A DNA stretch of 64,000 nucleotides from Duganella sp. 1224 (GCF_013408245.1 NZ_JACBYS010000001.1:434001-498000), one strand, 5' to 3'; positions 18,259-27,533 are shown, numbered from the stretch's first letter. Numbers and translations: made by a program. Notes: generated by a model from the letters alone, not told the origin.

Positions 18259-19026
18259 TCAGCGCGGCTGGCCCTCCGGGATGAACACATAGCCCAGGCC
18301 CCAGACGGTCTGGATGTACAGCGGGCTGGATGGATCGGGCTCGATCAGCTTGCGCAGGCGCGAGATCTGCACGTCCAGGCTGCGGTCGAACACCTCGTAT
18401 TCGCGCCCGCGCGCCAGTTCCATCAGCTTCTCGCGCGACAGCGGCTGGCGCGCGTGGCGCGCGAACACCTTCAGCACCGAGAACTCGCCGGTGGTCAGCG
18501 GCACCGTCTCGCCGTTTTTCTTCAGCGTGCGCGTGCCCAGGTCCAGCACGAACTGGCCGAACTCGAAGGTCTGCGGCGTTTCCGACGGCGCGCCGGGGAT
18601 TTCGTCCGGGCCGCGGCGGCGCAGCACGGCGCCGATGCGCGCCACCAGCTCGCGCGGGTTGAACGGCTTGGGCAGGTAGTCGTCGGCGCCCATTTCCAGG
18701 CCGACGATGCGGTCGACGTCCTCGCCCTTGGCGGTCAGCATGATGATCGGCGTCTGGTCGCCGGCGCCGCGCAGGCGGCGGCAGATCGACAGGCCGTCCT
18801 CGCCGGGCAGCATCAGGTCCAGCACCAGCAGGTCGTAGCGCTCGCGCAGCCACAGCTTGTTCATCGCCGTGGCGCTTTCGGCGGTGAAGACGTTGAAGCC
18901 TTGCTCGGTCAGGTAGCGGCGCAGCAGGTCGCGCAGGCGGACGTCGTCGTCCACCACCATGATCTTGGCCGCGTGGCCCTGGCCGGTGGCGGCGTTGTTG
19001 CCGGATTCAGTCGTTGTCGTAGTCAT
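18259..19026 (-). CDS. ompR: OmpR-family response regulator
   Basis: 255-aa regulator: receiver domain (VVDDDVRLRDLL acidic pocket, phospho-Asp in LLVLDLMLPGEDG, Lys in LPKPFNPRELVARI) and a C-terminal winged helix (SREKLMELARGREYEVFDRSLDVQISRLRKLIE, WGLGYVF) very similar to OmpR. First gene of the operon with envZ. The promoter region contains three 10-bp-spaced GTTACA-like boxes, suggesting autoregulation or control of the divergent gene at 19199. Confidence 0.94.
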   Translation of the reverse strand: MTTTTTESGNNAATGQGHAAKIMVVDDDVRLRDLLRRYLTEQGFNVFTAESATAMNKLWLRERYDLLVLDLMLPGEDGLSICRRLRGAGDQTPIIMLTAKGEDVDRIVGLEMGADDYLPKPFNPRELVARIGAVLRRRGPDEIPGAPSETPQTFEFGQFVLDLGTRTLKKNGETVPLTTGEFSVLKVFARHARQPLSREKLMELARGREYEVFDRSLDVQISRLRKLIEPDPSSPLYIQTVWGLGYVFIPEGQPR

Positions 19027-19104
19027 TTGGCTGCCAGATTTGTCTTATTCAGGTTGCTATGGTAACGTCATATTCGTCCAGCGAAAACGCGGGTGGGACG
19101 ACCC

Positions 19105-19130
19105 ATTACAAAGTGTTACAAACTTTACCC
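19105..19130. promoter_or_regulatory. Putative OmpR decamer boxes
   Basis: Three direct repeats at 10-bp phase: ATTACA aagt, GTTACA aact, TTTACC c. This matches the tandem 10-bp GTTACA-type half-sites bound by phosphorylated OmpR dimers. The site lies between ompR (start 19026) and the divergent gene at 19199. Inference from pattern only. Confidence 0.55.
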
Positions 19131-19198
19131 AATTCGCCTTACCCCCTCGGTCAAAGCATCATACACTGCGGGCATAGATTCAGCTTTCAGGGAACGCC

Positions 19199-19591
19199 AT
19201 GTTCATCGATCACACAAAAAAATCCGCGGCAGCAGGCGCAGCTTTTTGCGTTCGATCCATGCTGGCGTCGGCGCTGATGGTGGGCCTGCTGGGCGCCGCC
19301 AGCGCGCGCGCCGATGGCCCTGACGGCGGCGGTCCGCGCCGCGAGCCGCCGCAGCAGCACCAGCAGCAGAACGGCGCGCGCGCCGAGGCGCCGCGCGGCG
19401 ACGCCCGCCCGCTCGATCCGCGCAGCTACGAGGCGCGCGCCGAGGAGCAGCGCCGCGCCATGCAGGAGGCCAGCCGCAACGCTGAAATGAGCCGCCGCGT
19501 CGGCCGCATGACGCCCGACGAGCGGCGCGACCTGCGCCGCCAGATCAACGAGGTCAGCCAGGACCTGTACGCGGTGCCGCCGCGCCGCTGA
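19199..19591 (+). CDS. Small secreted basic hypothetical protein
   Basis: 130-aa protein with an extended signal peptide (hydrophobic SMLASALMVGLLGAASARA), then a charged Arg/Gln/Pro-rich segment and a C-terminal helical region (MTPDERRDLRRQINEVSQDLY) typical of small periplasmic proteins in Oxalobacteraceae; no named function is known to me. It is divergent from ompR and shares the promoter region with OmpR-like boxes, so it may be an OmpR target. A GGGAA ribosome-binding site precedes the ATG. Confidence 0.75.
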   Translation: MFIDHTKKSAAAGAAFCVRSMLASALMVGLLGAASARADGPDGGGPRREPPQQHQQQNGARAEAPRGDARPLDPRSYEARAEEQRRAMQEASRNAEMSRRVGRMTPDERRDLRRQINEVSQDLYAVPPRR

Positions 19592-19738
19592 GCCGGCGCC
19601 AGCCACGGCGGCGTTGCAGAACCGATAAGTAACGATAATAAAACGCTACATTTATTATTTGCCTATTATTGGTTTGTATCAATATCCTGACAGTTGCCCC
19701 CGTACGGGCGGCGTTTTCCCCTTTCTTTTTCATGGTCT

Positions 19739-19764
19739 GCGTGTAAGATTAATTAATTACACGC
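19739..19764. promoter_or_regulatory. AT-rich inverted repeat upstream of FapA-like gene
   Basis: Perfect 8-bp inverted repeat GCGTGTAA / TTACACGC separated by the A+T-only-like spacer gattaattaa, in an otherwise GC-rich genome, 41 bp before the GTG start at 19805. It is a plausible operator or transcription-start-proximal site; the binding factor is unknown. Confidence 0.55.
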
Positions 19765-19804
19765 AATGCCTTCCGGCTGCCTGCGTGCCGTTGGGAGGAA
19801 CACC

Positions 19805-21712
19805 GTGGTTCAAGAGCTTGCATTCGCAGCGCCAGCCGCCAGCCCGGAGCCGGACGCTCCAGGCCCCGGCTTGCCGATAGGTTTGGTCAAGCGCGCGGAC
19901 GGCATTTATATCGATGTGGGCATGAGCCAGGCGGCGCTGACGGCGGCGGTGGCGCAGGTGTTCGCCGCCGGCGGCTATTTCGCCGGGCTTGATTACGCCG
20001 CGCTGATGCAAGCGCTGTACGGCGTCGGCCCCGACCTCGGCGCGGTCCAGGCGCTGCGCCTGGCCGACGCCGTGCGCGTGTTCGACGCCGCCCGCCTGGC
20101 GCTGTATAAACCGCCCAAGGTGAGTCTGGCCTACGCCGAGTACACCTTCCAGCCGCTGTACCTGGAGCAGGAGACGCTGCCCGACGGCACGGTGATCCCG
20201 GAACGCCCGGTGCGGCTGGACATCGACGAATTCGTCGCCGACATGTGGAACAAGGGCATCCGCTTCGGCATCGACGTGGCGGCGGTGCAGGCGGCCATGG
20301 CCTCGCCCAGGGCCGAGCGCATCACCTTCGCCACCGACCTTGAACCGGCGCCGGGCCGCGACGCCTGCGTGGTCGAGGTGTCGTCCGACCTGCACCGCAG
20401 CGACGCCCCCAAGGCGCGCGCCGACGGCCGCATCGACCTGCAAAGCTTCCAGAACCGCTTCCCGCAGATCAAGGCCAATATGCGGCTGCTGAAGAAGGAG
20501 CCGTGCGCGCCCGGCCTGCCGGGCTTCGACCTGGCCGGCCGCAGGACCGAGCCGGCGCCGCCCAAGGACCTGACGCTGCGCTTCCTGGCCGGCGAGGGCA
20601 CCGAGGCCAGGCTGCTCGACGACGGCGAGTACCTGGTGTCGACCCGCGAGGGCTTTTTGAGCGTGGACGCCAAGTCCAACCGCATTTCGGTCACCGATAA
20701 AATCGTCAGCCTGGAGGGCGTCAGCGGCCGCACCACCGGCAACCTGCAACTGGCCGGCGCCTACGAGGAGTACGGCGACGTGCAGGAGCAGCGCGATGTC
20801 ACCGGCACCGACATCACGGTGCACGGCAACGTCTACGGCAACATCCATTCGCGCGGCGGCAGCGTGGCGCTGGGCCAGAACCTGGTCGGCGGCAGCGTGC
20901 ACAGCGTCGCCGGCGCGGTGCGCGTGGCCGGCGTGGCGTCCAACGCCATCGTCTACGCGGCCGATGGCGCGGTGACCATCCAGCGCGCCGAGAACTGCGT
21001 GATCTCGGGCGTCGACGTCAGCATCGAGGAGGCGTCCAACTGCGAGATCATCGGCGATACCGTGCGCGTGGCGCTGGCCGAGGGCTGCGCCATCGCCGGC
21101 CGCAATGTCGAGGTGGAGAGCGCCGGGCCGCGCCGCCGTACCGAGATGGTGATTTATGTGCTGGTCAAGGACGTGACCCAGTTCGACGCCGAGATCGCCG
21201 ACCTGGAGCTGCGCGTGGCGGCCTTGGCGCAGGCCAACGCCGACAGCCAGCGCGAGCTCGATCGCATCGCCGCGCTGCCGGATGTGCGCCGCTATCTGGC
21301 GCTGGCGGCCAAGCTGCGCACCCAGGAGCTGGTGCTGACGCCGGAGCAGGGCCAGCACCTGCGCAAGATCGCCGGCGCGGTGGCGGAGGAGATGAAGGCG
21401 ATCCAGAAGCACAAGCAGGACTTGCAGGTCGGCCAGACGCAGCACAAGCTGCTGGGCGACCGCCTGGCGCGCGTCATCGAGCAGCAGGCGGAGGCGGCCG
21501 GCATCGCCCGCTGCGGCCTGCACCTGGCCAGCGGCGAGACCATGGTGCGCACCATGCCGTTCGCGGCCGACACGGCGGCGCTGCGCCAGTTGCCGCCCAA
21601 GGAGCTCAAGCAGCGCCTGCGCGGCACGCCCAGCGGCGGCCAGTTGCTGTTTGCCGACAGCGCCGGGTCGCTCGACTGGCACCTGACGGCGCGCCCGCGG
21701 CCCGCCCCTTGA
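19805..21712 (+). CDS. FapA/DUF342-family polymer-like protein (copy 1)
   Basis: 635-aa member of the FapA (DUF342) family: an N-terminal FapA domain, a central right-handed beta-helix-like region with Gly/Val repeats (DITVHGNVYGNIHSRGGSV, then VAGVASNAIVYAADG), and a C-terminal coiled coil at about 460-560. I prefer the GTG at 19805, preceded at optimal distance by GGGAGGAA, over the ATG at 19766. The gene at 21824 is a clear paralogue. FapA proteins assemble into intracellular complexes and have been linked to flagellar/polar functions and signalling; the role here is unknown. Confidence 0.88.
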   Translation: MVQELAFAAPAASPEPDAPGPGLPIGLVKRADGIYIDVGMSQAALTAAVAQVFAAGGYFAGLDYAALMQALYGVGPDLGAVQALRLADAVRVFDAARLALYKPPKVSLAYAEYTFQPLYLEQETLPDGTVIPERPVRLDIDEFVADMWNKGIRFGIDVAAVQAAMASPRAERITFATDLEPAPGRDACVVEVSSDLHRSDAPKARADGRIDLQSFQNRFPQIKANMRLLKKEPCAPGLPGFDLAGRRTEPAPPKDLTLRFLAGEGTEARLLDDGEYLVSTREGFLSVDAKSNRISVTDKIVSLEGVSGRTTGNLQLAGAYEEYGDVQEQRDVTGTDITVHGNVYGNIHSRGGSVALGQNLVGGSVHSVAGAVRVAGVASNAIVYAADGAVTIQRAENCVISGVDVSIEEASNCEIIGDTVRVALAEGCAIAGRNVEVESAGPRRRTEMVIYVLVKDVTQFDAEIADLELRVAALAQANADSQRELDRIAALPDVRRYLALAAKLRTQELVLTPEQGQHLRKIAGAVAEEMKAIQKHKQDLQVGQTQHKLLGDRLARVIEQQAEAAGIARCGLHLASGETMVRTMPFAADTAALRQLPPKELKQRLRGTPSGGQLLFADSAGSLDWHLTARPRPAP

Positions 21713-21823
21713 GGCGGCTGGCGCAAGCCGGGCCGGACGTGCTACTCTTGGGCTCACATCAAAAAGGGCAGGGCGCGCGCTCGGTCGCGCCGGCCCGACG
21801 GACTTCTTCCTGGGGATTGCACT

Positions 21824-23695
21824 GTGTCTGACGACGCCACGGCGCTGGAACAAACTGCGGATGACGGTCTGCCGGCGGCGCTGCTGCGCCGCGCCGACGG
21901 CGTCTTCTTCCAGGCCGACGCCAGCGCCGCCGCCTGCGCGGCCGCGGTCAGCCAGGTGTTCCTAGGCAGCGCCTGTTTCATCGGCCTCGATTACGCGGTG
22001 TTCAGCAAGATGCTGTACAACGTCGGCCCGGACCTGCCGCCGGCCCTGCGCGCGCAGCCGCTGCTGCGCTTTGCCGACAGCATCGCGCCGTTCCCGGCGC
22101 CGCGCCGCGCGCTGTACAAGACCGTCAAGGTGATCAACGGCGAGGCCGAATACTATTTCGAGCCGGTGTTCTTCGACGTGCCGGACCTGCCGCCGCAGCC
22201 GGCGCGCCTGAATTTCGACGAGTTCGTGGCCGACATGTGGGTCAAGGGCATCCGCTTCGGCATCGACGCGCCGGCGGTGCGCGACGTCATCGCCACCGGC
22301 CGCCTGGCGCGCCTCATCGTGGCGCGGCGCCTGAACGCGGTGCCGGGCAAGGACGCCGCCATCGTCGAGGTGTCGCCGGATATCCACCGCAGCAACGCGC
22401 CCAAGGACATGGGCGAGGGCCGCCTCGATCTGCAGACGTTCCAGAACCGCTTCCCGCAGGTCAAGCCGCACGTCAAGCTGCTGCGCAAGGTGCCGCGCAC
22501 CGCCGGCACCCGCGGCTTCGAGTTGTCCGGCCTGGTGCTGGAGCCGCCGGTGCCCAAGGATTTCGAGCTGACCAGCGTGGCCGGCGAGGGCACGGTGATC
22601 GAGCATCTGCGCGGCGGCGAGTTCCTGGTGTCGGCGGTGGAGGGCTTTCTGAGCGTCGATCCGGCGACCAGGCGGCTGTCGATCGGGCCCAAGATCATCA
22701 GCCGCGAGGGCGTCAGCGCGCGCACCACCGGCAACCTGCAGCTGACCGGCGAGTACGAGGAGTTCGGCGACGTGCAGGAGCAGCGCCTGGTCGAGGGCGG
22801 CAACATCACGATCCACGGCGACGTGTTCGGTAACATCGTCTCGCGCGGCGGCGATGTGGTGCTGAGCAAAAACCTGATGGGCGGCACGGTCAACAACGCC
22901 GACGGCGCGATCCGCGTGCGCGGCGTGGCCTCGGGCGCGGTGCTGCAGACCAAGCGCGGCGAGGTGGCGCTGACGCGCGCCGAGAGCTGCATCATTTCCG
23001 GTTCGCGCGTGGTGATCGGGGAGGCCAGCAATTGCGAGATCATGGCCGACGAGGTGGTGATCAAGGTGGCCGAGGGCTGCGCCATTGCCGCCCGCAAGAT
23101 CGAGATCGTCCACGCCGGCCCGCGCAAGCAGACCGAGATGCTGCTGTATGCGCTGGTGCCGGATACCGCCAAGTTCGACAAGAAGATCGCCGAGCTGCTG
23201 CCGCGCGTGCAGCAGGCGGCGCGCGAGGCCGAGGCGCGCCAGGCGGAGATGGACGCCATCACCGGCCAGACCGAGGTGCGCAACTACCTGACGCTGGCCA
23301 CGCGCGTGCGCAAGCGCGAGGTGACGCTGACGCCGGAGCAGCTGCCGCTGTTCCAGAAGATGGCGGAGGCGGTGGGGCCGTCCTTGCGCCAGGTGGCGAA
23401 AATCTCGCTGGCGATAAAGGCGGCGCAGGTACAGCAGGAGCAGGCGCAGGGTGAGGTGGCGCAGGTGCAGCGGCAGAAGGCGGCGCTGATCCGCGGCTCG
23501 CGCTGCACGGTGGAACTGCTGACCGGAGATGTGCTGCTGCGGACCATGAGCTTCGTGCCGGGCGAGCCGCCGCCCTACGACCGTCCGCCCAAGGAGCTGA
23601 AAGCCAGGGTGCGCACCGCCGCGCCGGGCATGACGGTGCTGCACGCCGGCCCGGTGGGGCCGATCAATTGGGCGCCGTCCGAGGACGGAAGTTAA
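21824..23695 (+). CDS. FapA/DUF342-family polymer-like protein (copy 2)
   Basis: 623-aa paralogue of the upstream gene, collinear over its length (shared FDEFVADMWxKGIRFGID, SFQNRFPQ-like, GRTTGNLQL and YEEFGDVQEQR segments). It starts with GTG and has the same layout: N-terminal FapA domain, beta-helical DUF342 core, C-terminal coiled coil. The 111-bp gap suggests the two copies may be co-transcribed or have separate promoters; tandem duplication followed by divergence is likely. The 3' end overlaps the convergent M23 gene by 32 bp. Confidence 0.88.
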   Translation: MSDDATALEQTADDGLPAALLRRADGVFFQADASAAACAAAVSQVFLGSACFIGLDYAVFSKMLYNVGPDLPPALRAQPLLRFADSIAPFPAPRRALYKTVKVINGEAEYYFEPVFFDVPDLPPQPARLNFDEFVADMWVKGIRFGIDAPAVRDVIATGRLARLIVARRLNAVPGKDAAIVEVSPDIHRSNAPKDMGEGRLDLQTFQNRFPQVKPHVKLLRKVPRTAGTRGFELSGLVLEPPVPKDFELTSVAGEGTVIEHLRGGEFLVSAVEGFLSVDPATRRLSIGPKIISREGVSARTTGNLQLTGEYEEFGDVQEQRLVEGGNITIHGDVFGNIVSRGGDVVLSKNLMGGTVNNADGAIRVRGVASGAVLQTKRGEVALTRAESCIISGSRVVIGEASNCEIMADEVVIKVAEGCAIAARKIEIVHAGPRKQTEMLLYALVPDTAKFDKKIAELLPRVQQAAREAEARQAEMDAITGQTEVRNYLTLATRVRKREVTLTPEQLPLFQKMAEAVGPSLRQVAKISLAIKAAQVQQEQAQGEVAQVQRQKAALIRGSRCTVELLTGDVLLRTMSFVPGEPPPYDRPPKELKARVRTAAPGMTVLHAGPVGPINWAPSEDGS

Positions 23696-24767
23696 CGACC
23701 GCGCCATCGGGCGGATATTCGCCAGCGCGGCGCTGGCCATTCAGCTGGAATGCGTCGATCACGTAGGGCAGACCTTCGCCGGCAAGGAAGTCAGCGCTGT
23801 CCGCAACCTGGAAATGCAGGTGCGGCACGCGCGCATCGCCAGAGATGCCGACTTGCGCCAGCTGCTGGCCGCGCCGCACCTCGTCCCCCGCTTTGACCTT
23901 GACGCTACCCGGCCGCAGATGCGCGTATTGCGCGTACTGGCCGTCACCGAGGTCGATGATGATGAAATTGCCGGCCAGGTTATCCATGGTCATCGGCACG
24001 GCGGGCGTGAAGCCGGCGGCGGTGCGCGGGACGTTGTCCGGCATGTCGTTGCGGGCGGCGACCACCGTGCCATCGGCCACGGCCAGCACTTCGGCGCCGT
24101 AGGCCAGATGGGCGCTGGCGTCGCGCGGATCGCCTTTGTAGGGCTGGCCGTCCTGATACTTTTTCCAGTCGATGGCGTAGCGGCGGCTGTTCTGCGCCCG
24201 GCCGCCAACCACGAATACGCCGGTGCGATGGTGCGAGTCGAGGCCGGGGCCATTGTCTGCGCTCCAGCCGGCGCCGCTGAGCGGCGCGCCCAGCGTTTTA
24301 AGTTTGCTGGCATGGGTCCCGATCAGCGGACCGTCGGCAAAGCCGTCGCCCAGCAGCACGCGGTGGCGCAGCGCCGCCGGCACGGCCACGCCGCGTTCGA
24401 ACGCCAGGCAGATAAACACCACGGCCGTTCCACCGTTGCGGTATTGCCGCATGCGATTCTTCAACTGCACTGCGCCGATGCTGGTCAGCAGTTTGCCCTG
24501 ATCGCTGATGATGTCGACCGCGCTCACTGGCGCCGTTTGGTCGCCATAATCGTGCAGATGCAGTTCGTACAGCAGCACATTGCGGCCCTCGATGGGAAAG
24601 GCAGTCGGCGGCTGCGGCGTGCGGATCTCCAGCTGGATCGGCGGGAAGACCGGCTGGCGCTGCTGGGTGGCCGGCGCGGCGGCGGGCACGTCGTCGCAGC
24701 CCTTCGGCATGGCGGCATGGGCCGAGGTGGTGATGCAGCAAAGTAGAGCAAAGGTTTTAAGCGACAT
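23664..24767 (-). CDS. M23-family (LytM-like) peptidase homologue, secreted
   Basis: 367-aa exported protein (signal peptide MSLKTFALLCCITTSAHA; the in-frame ATG at 24827 would precede it and is not favoured). The C-terminal half is an M23 beta-lytic fold with VKAGDEVRRGQQLAQVG and the HxH motif in VPHLHFQV. In the usual HxGxD zinc motif the first position is Arg (RRYAIDW), so only the Asp and the HxH pair are clearly conserved. It may cleave peptidoglycan peptides, or be a non-catalytic binding variant, or use a different His such as that in DSHHRTG. Confidence 0.8.
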   Translation of the reverse strand: MSLKTFALLCCITTSAHAAMPKGCDDVPAAAPATQQRQPVFPPIQLEIRTPQPPTAFPIEGRNVLLYELHLHDYGDQTAPVSAVDIISDQGKLLTSIGAVQLKNRMRQYRNGGTAVVFICLAFERGVAVPAALRHRVLLGDGFADGPLIGTHASKLKTLGAPLSGAGWSADNGPGLDSHHRTGVFVVGGRAQNSRRYAIDWKKYQDGQPYKGDPRDASAHLAYGAEVLAVADGTVVAARNDMPDNVPRTAAGFTPAVPMTMDNLAGNFIIIDLGDGQYAQYAHLRPGSVKVKAGDEVRRGQQLAQVGISGDARVPHLHFQVADSADFLAGEGLPYVIDAFQLNGQRRAGEYPPDGAVVNFRPRTAPN

Positions 24768-24852
24768 GGCCACACCGGTAATGTAAAGCTGGCATCTTAG
24801 AATCCGGCCGAGCATGAAAACTGCCAATCTGCGATGAATTTATGCCAGCGGT

Positions 24853-25743
24853 TTATGCCAGCATCAATGCGGCCAGCAGATCGCGCGCGTAGCCGGGCAG
24901 GGCGGCTTGGTCGCGTACGCAGATCAGCAGTTTGCGGTCGGCCCACGGGTCGCTGAGCTTTACCACGCGCAGATCGTCCGGGCTGCGGCGGGCCGCGGTG
25001 GCCGGCAGCAGGGCCAGGCCGGCGCCGCTGGCGGCCATGCGGCAGATGGCTTCAAAGCTGCGCAGGCGGATCTTGCAGTGCAGCCGGCGGCCAAGGCGCG
25101 CGGCCTGTTCGGCGGCGTTGCGCTGCATCGCGCTGTCGTCGGCCAGGCCGATGAAGTCGTGGTCCAGCGCGTCGATGAATGGCATGTGGCGCTTGTGGCC
25201 CAGTGCCTTGGCCAGCGGATGGCCGCGCGCCATGGCCAGCACCAGCGGATCGTCGCGGAAGGGGAAGACTTGCAGGTGGGCGCGGTCGACCGCATCCGAA
25301 ATGATGCCGATGTCCGCCACGCCGTCGGCGATGGCCTGCACGATGTCGCGGCTCATGCGCTCCTCCAGGTTGATGCTCAGTTGCGGATGCGTTTTGAGGA
25401 AGGCCGCCAGCGCGTCCGGCAGGAATTCGGTCATGGCCGAGGTGTTGCACAGCAGCCGCACCTGGCCTTTGAGGCCGGTGCCGAATTGCGCCAGGTCCGC
25501 GTGCATGTCCGCCATCTGGCGGATGATGGCGCGGGCGTGCTGCAACAGCGTGCGGCCGGCCTCGGTGGGCGCGACGCCACGCCGGCCACGCTGCAGCAGC
25601 GGCACGTCCAGCGTCTCCTCCATGCCGCGGATGCGCGCACTGGCCGAGGGCAGCGCCAGATGCGCCCGTTGCGCGCCGGCGGTGATGCTGCCGCTCTCGG
25701 CGATGTGGATGAATAGCTGAAGATCAGTCAGGTCGAAGCGCAT
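24853..25743 (-). CDS. LysR-family transcriptional regulator
   Basis: 296-aa LysR regulator: N-terminal winged HTH (LQLFIHIAESGSITAGAQRAHLALPSASARIR) and a C-terminal periplasmic-binding-like effector domain. Divergent from the TauE/SafE-like permease, whose start is about 78 bp away, so it probably controls that gene as well as itself. The effector is unknown; sulfonate, sulfite or organic anions are guesses based on the neighbour. Confidence 0.93.
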   Translation of the reverse strand: MRFDLTDLQLFIHIAESGSITAGAQRAHLALPSASARIRGMEETLDVPLLQRGRRGVAPTEAGRTLLQHARAIIRQMADMHADLAQFGTGLKGQVRLLCNTSAMTEFLPDALAAFLKTHPQLSINLEERMSRDIVQAIADGVADIGIISDAVDRAHLQVFPFRDDPLVLAMARGHPLAKALGHKRHMPFIDALDHDFIGLADDSAMQRNAAEQAARLGRRLHCKIRLRSFEAICRMAASGAGLALLPATAARRSPDDLRVVKLSDPWADRKLLICVRDQAALPGYARDLLAALMLA

Positions 25744-25820
25744 AGCCTATGGATAATCCGAAGTCTGACTCAGTATATGCCAGATTTTCAAGCGCATGGC
25801 CGGCGCGCACAATGGCGGGC

Positions 25821-26540
25821 ATGGAGAGCGTGTTCATTACCTTGGTGTTTGTGCTGGCAGGACTGGTGAAGGGCGTCACCGGCATGGGCCTGCCGACGGT
25901 GGCGATCGCGCTGCTGTCGTTGCGCATGGCGCCGCTGGAGGCGGCCGCGCTGCTGATCGTGCCTTCGTCTGTGACGAATGTATGGCAGTTGGCTGCCGGC
26001 CCTGCGCTCTATCCGCTGTGGCAGCGTTTCAGGTGGACCATGCTGGCGATCTGCGCCGGCGTGGCCGGCGCTGCCTGGCTGGGGGCGGCGGCGTGGAGCG
26101 GCATGGTGCTGGGGCTGGCGCTGGCTGGCTACGGCTTGCTGGGCCTCACCGGCTGGCGGCTGCAGGTGGCGCGGCGCCATCAGCGCTGGGCCGGTCCGTT
26201 GTGCGGCGCCGCAACCGGCTTGATGGCCGGCGTCACCGGCGTCTTCGTCATGCCGGTGGCGCCGTACCTGCAGGCGCTCGACCTGGACAAGGACGACCTG
26301 GTGCAGGCGCTGGGCATGGCCTTCACGGTGGGCACGCTGGCGCTGGCGGGCATGCTGTCGCTGCGCGGCGCATGGCACGTGGCGGCGGCCGGCGCTTCGC
26401 TGCTGGCGCTGATCCCGTCCCTCGCCGGCATGTGGCTGGGACAATGGCTGCGCGGCCGCATGCCGCCGGCGCTGTTCCGCCGCTGCTTCTTCCTGGCCTT
26501 GCTGGCGCTGGGCGTGCACCAGCTGGCGCGCGTGCTTTAA
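25821..26540 (+). CDS. TauE/SafE-family sulfite/anion exporter
   Basis: 239-aa membrane protein with about eight hydrophobic helices and the family's duplicated motif near the N-terminus (AGLVKGVTGMGLPTVAIALLS) and middle (GLMAGVTGVFVMPVAPYLQAL). Proteins of this family move sulfite, sulfoacetate or related anions. I place the start at the ATG at 25821, behind a GGCGGG-like site; ATGs at 25749 and 25812 are also in frame and would add a poorly conserved leader. The stop overlaps that of the convergent arfB gene. Confidence 0.85.
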   Translation: MESVFITLVFVLAGLVKGVTGMGLPTVAIALLSLRMAPLEAAALLIVPSSVTNVWQLAAGPALYPLWQRFRWTMLAICAGVAGAAWLGAAAWSGMVLGLALAGYGLLGLTGWRLQVARRHQRWAGPLCGAATGLMAGVTGVFVMPVAPYLQALDLDKDDLVQALGMAFTVGTLALAGMLSLRGAWHVAAAGASLLALIPSLAGMWLGQWLRGRMPPALFRRCFFLALLALGVHQLARVL

Positions 26541-26932
26541 AAACTGACCTTGCCGCGCAGCTGTTTGCGCTCGCCGTCGCGCGCCTTGCCTTCCAGGCGG
26601 CGGCGTTGCGCGCCCAGTGTCGGCTTGGTGGCGCGGCGCGCGGCCGGCAGCACGGCCACGCTGTCGACCATCTCCTGCAGGCGGCGCAAGGCGTCCTGCT
26701 TGTTGGCGCCCAGGCTGCGCGACTGCTGCGCCTTGAGGACGATGACGCCGTCGCGCGTCAGGCGGCTGTCGCGCAGCGCCAGCAGGCGTTGCTTGATGTG
26801 CTCCGGCAGCGACGAGGCGGCGACGTCGAAGCGCGCGTGCACGGCGTTCGACACCTTGTTCACATTCTGTCCGCCCGGCCCCTGGGCGCGCACGGCGGCG
26901 AACAGCACTTCATCGGGATTGATCGGGTTCAT
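26537..26932 (-). CDS. arfB: ArfB peptidyl-tRNA hydrolase (ribosome rescue)
   Basis: 131-aa class-I release-factor-like protein. The catalytic GGQ is in RAQGPGGQNVNKVSNAVHAR near residue 20, and the basic C-terminal tail (AARRATKPTLGAQRRRLEGKARDGERKQLRGKV) matches the part that enters the empty mRNA channel of stalled ribosomes. It releases nascent chains from non-stop complexes. Single gene; its stop overlaps that of the convergent permease gene. Confidence 0.94.
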   Translation of the reverse strand: MNPINPDEVLFAAVRAQGPGGQNVNKVSNAVHARFDVAASSLPEHIKQRLLALRDSRLTRDGVIVLKAQQSRSLGANKQDALRRLQEMVDSVAVLPAARRATKPTLGAQRRRLEGKARDGERKQLRGKVSF

Positions 26933-27046
26933 GCGGCGATTGTAGCAAACCGGCGCGCGCGCCGGCGAAGGTTGACGCCTGTCAACGCCGGCGGCGGCGG
27001 GCGCGGTTAGGATGGCACTTGCTGTCCCCGAACGAAAGGATCAACA

Positions 27047-27526
27047 ATGGCTTCCCCGACCACGCAGGCCGCCGCCGCCGAGGCGCAGCAGTATCTGGTA
27101 TTCCGGCTCGGCGGGCTCGATTACGCGCTGGAGTTCAGCAAGGTGCGGGAGCTGCGCCCCTTGCAGGCGCTGGAGCGCTTTTCGTCCGACGACGGCGCCA
27201 TCATCAGCGGCGTGGTGGTGTCGCGCGGCGTCATCATGCCCATCGTCGACATGCGCATCGCCTTCGGCCCGCGCCCGCCGCAGCACGATCCGCTGACCGA
27301 CGTCATCATCCTCAAGCTGTCGAGCTGCGTGATGGGCATGGTGGTCGACGGCGTGACCGACATCGTCGCGCTCACGCCGCAGCAGATCGCGCCGATCGCC
27401 GGCGCGGCGGCGGTCGATTATCTGCTCGGCCTGGGGGAGGTGGACGGACGCCGCCTGATCGTGGTGGACATCGACAAGCTGATGTCCATCCGCAAAGTGC
27501 AGTTCGGCGCCCGCCAGGCGGCCTGA
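27047..27526 (+). CDS. CheW-domain chemotaxis coupling protein
   Basis: 159-aa protein consisting of one CheW domain (YLVFRLGGLDYALEFSKVRE start; VVVSRGVIMPIVDMRIAFG; YLLGLGEVDGRRLIVVDIDKL end). CheW links chemoreceptors to CheA. No cheA or receptor gene is adjacent, so it is an orphan, possibly serving a receptor encoded elsewhere. An AAAGGA-type ribosome-binding site precedes the ATG. Confidence 0.92.
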   Translation: MASPTTQAAAAEAQQYLVFRLGGLDYALEFSKVRELRPLQALERFSSDDGAIISGVVVSRGVIMPIVDMRIAFGPRPPQHDPLTDVIILKLSSCVMGMVVDGVTDIVALTPQQIAPIAGAAAVDYLLGLGEVDGRRLIVVDIDKLMSIRKVQFGARQAA

Positions 27527-27533
27527 CGCCGGC

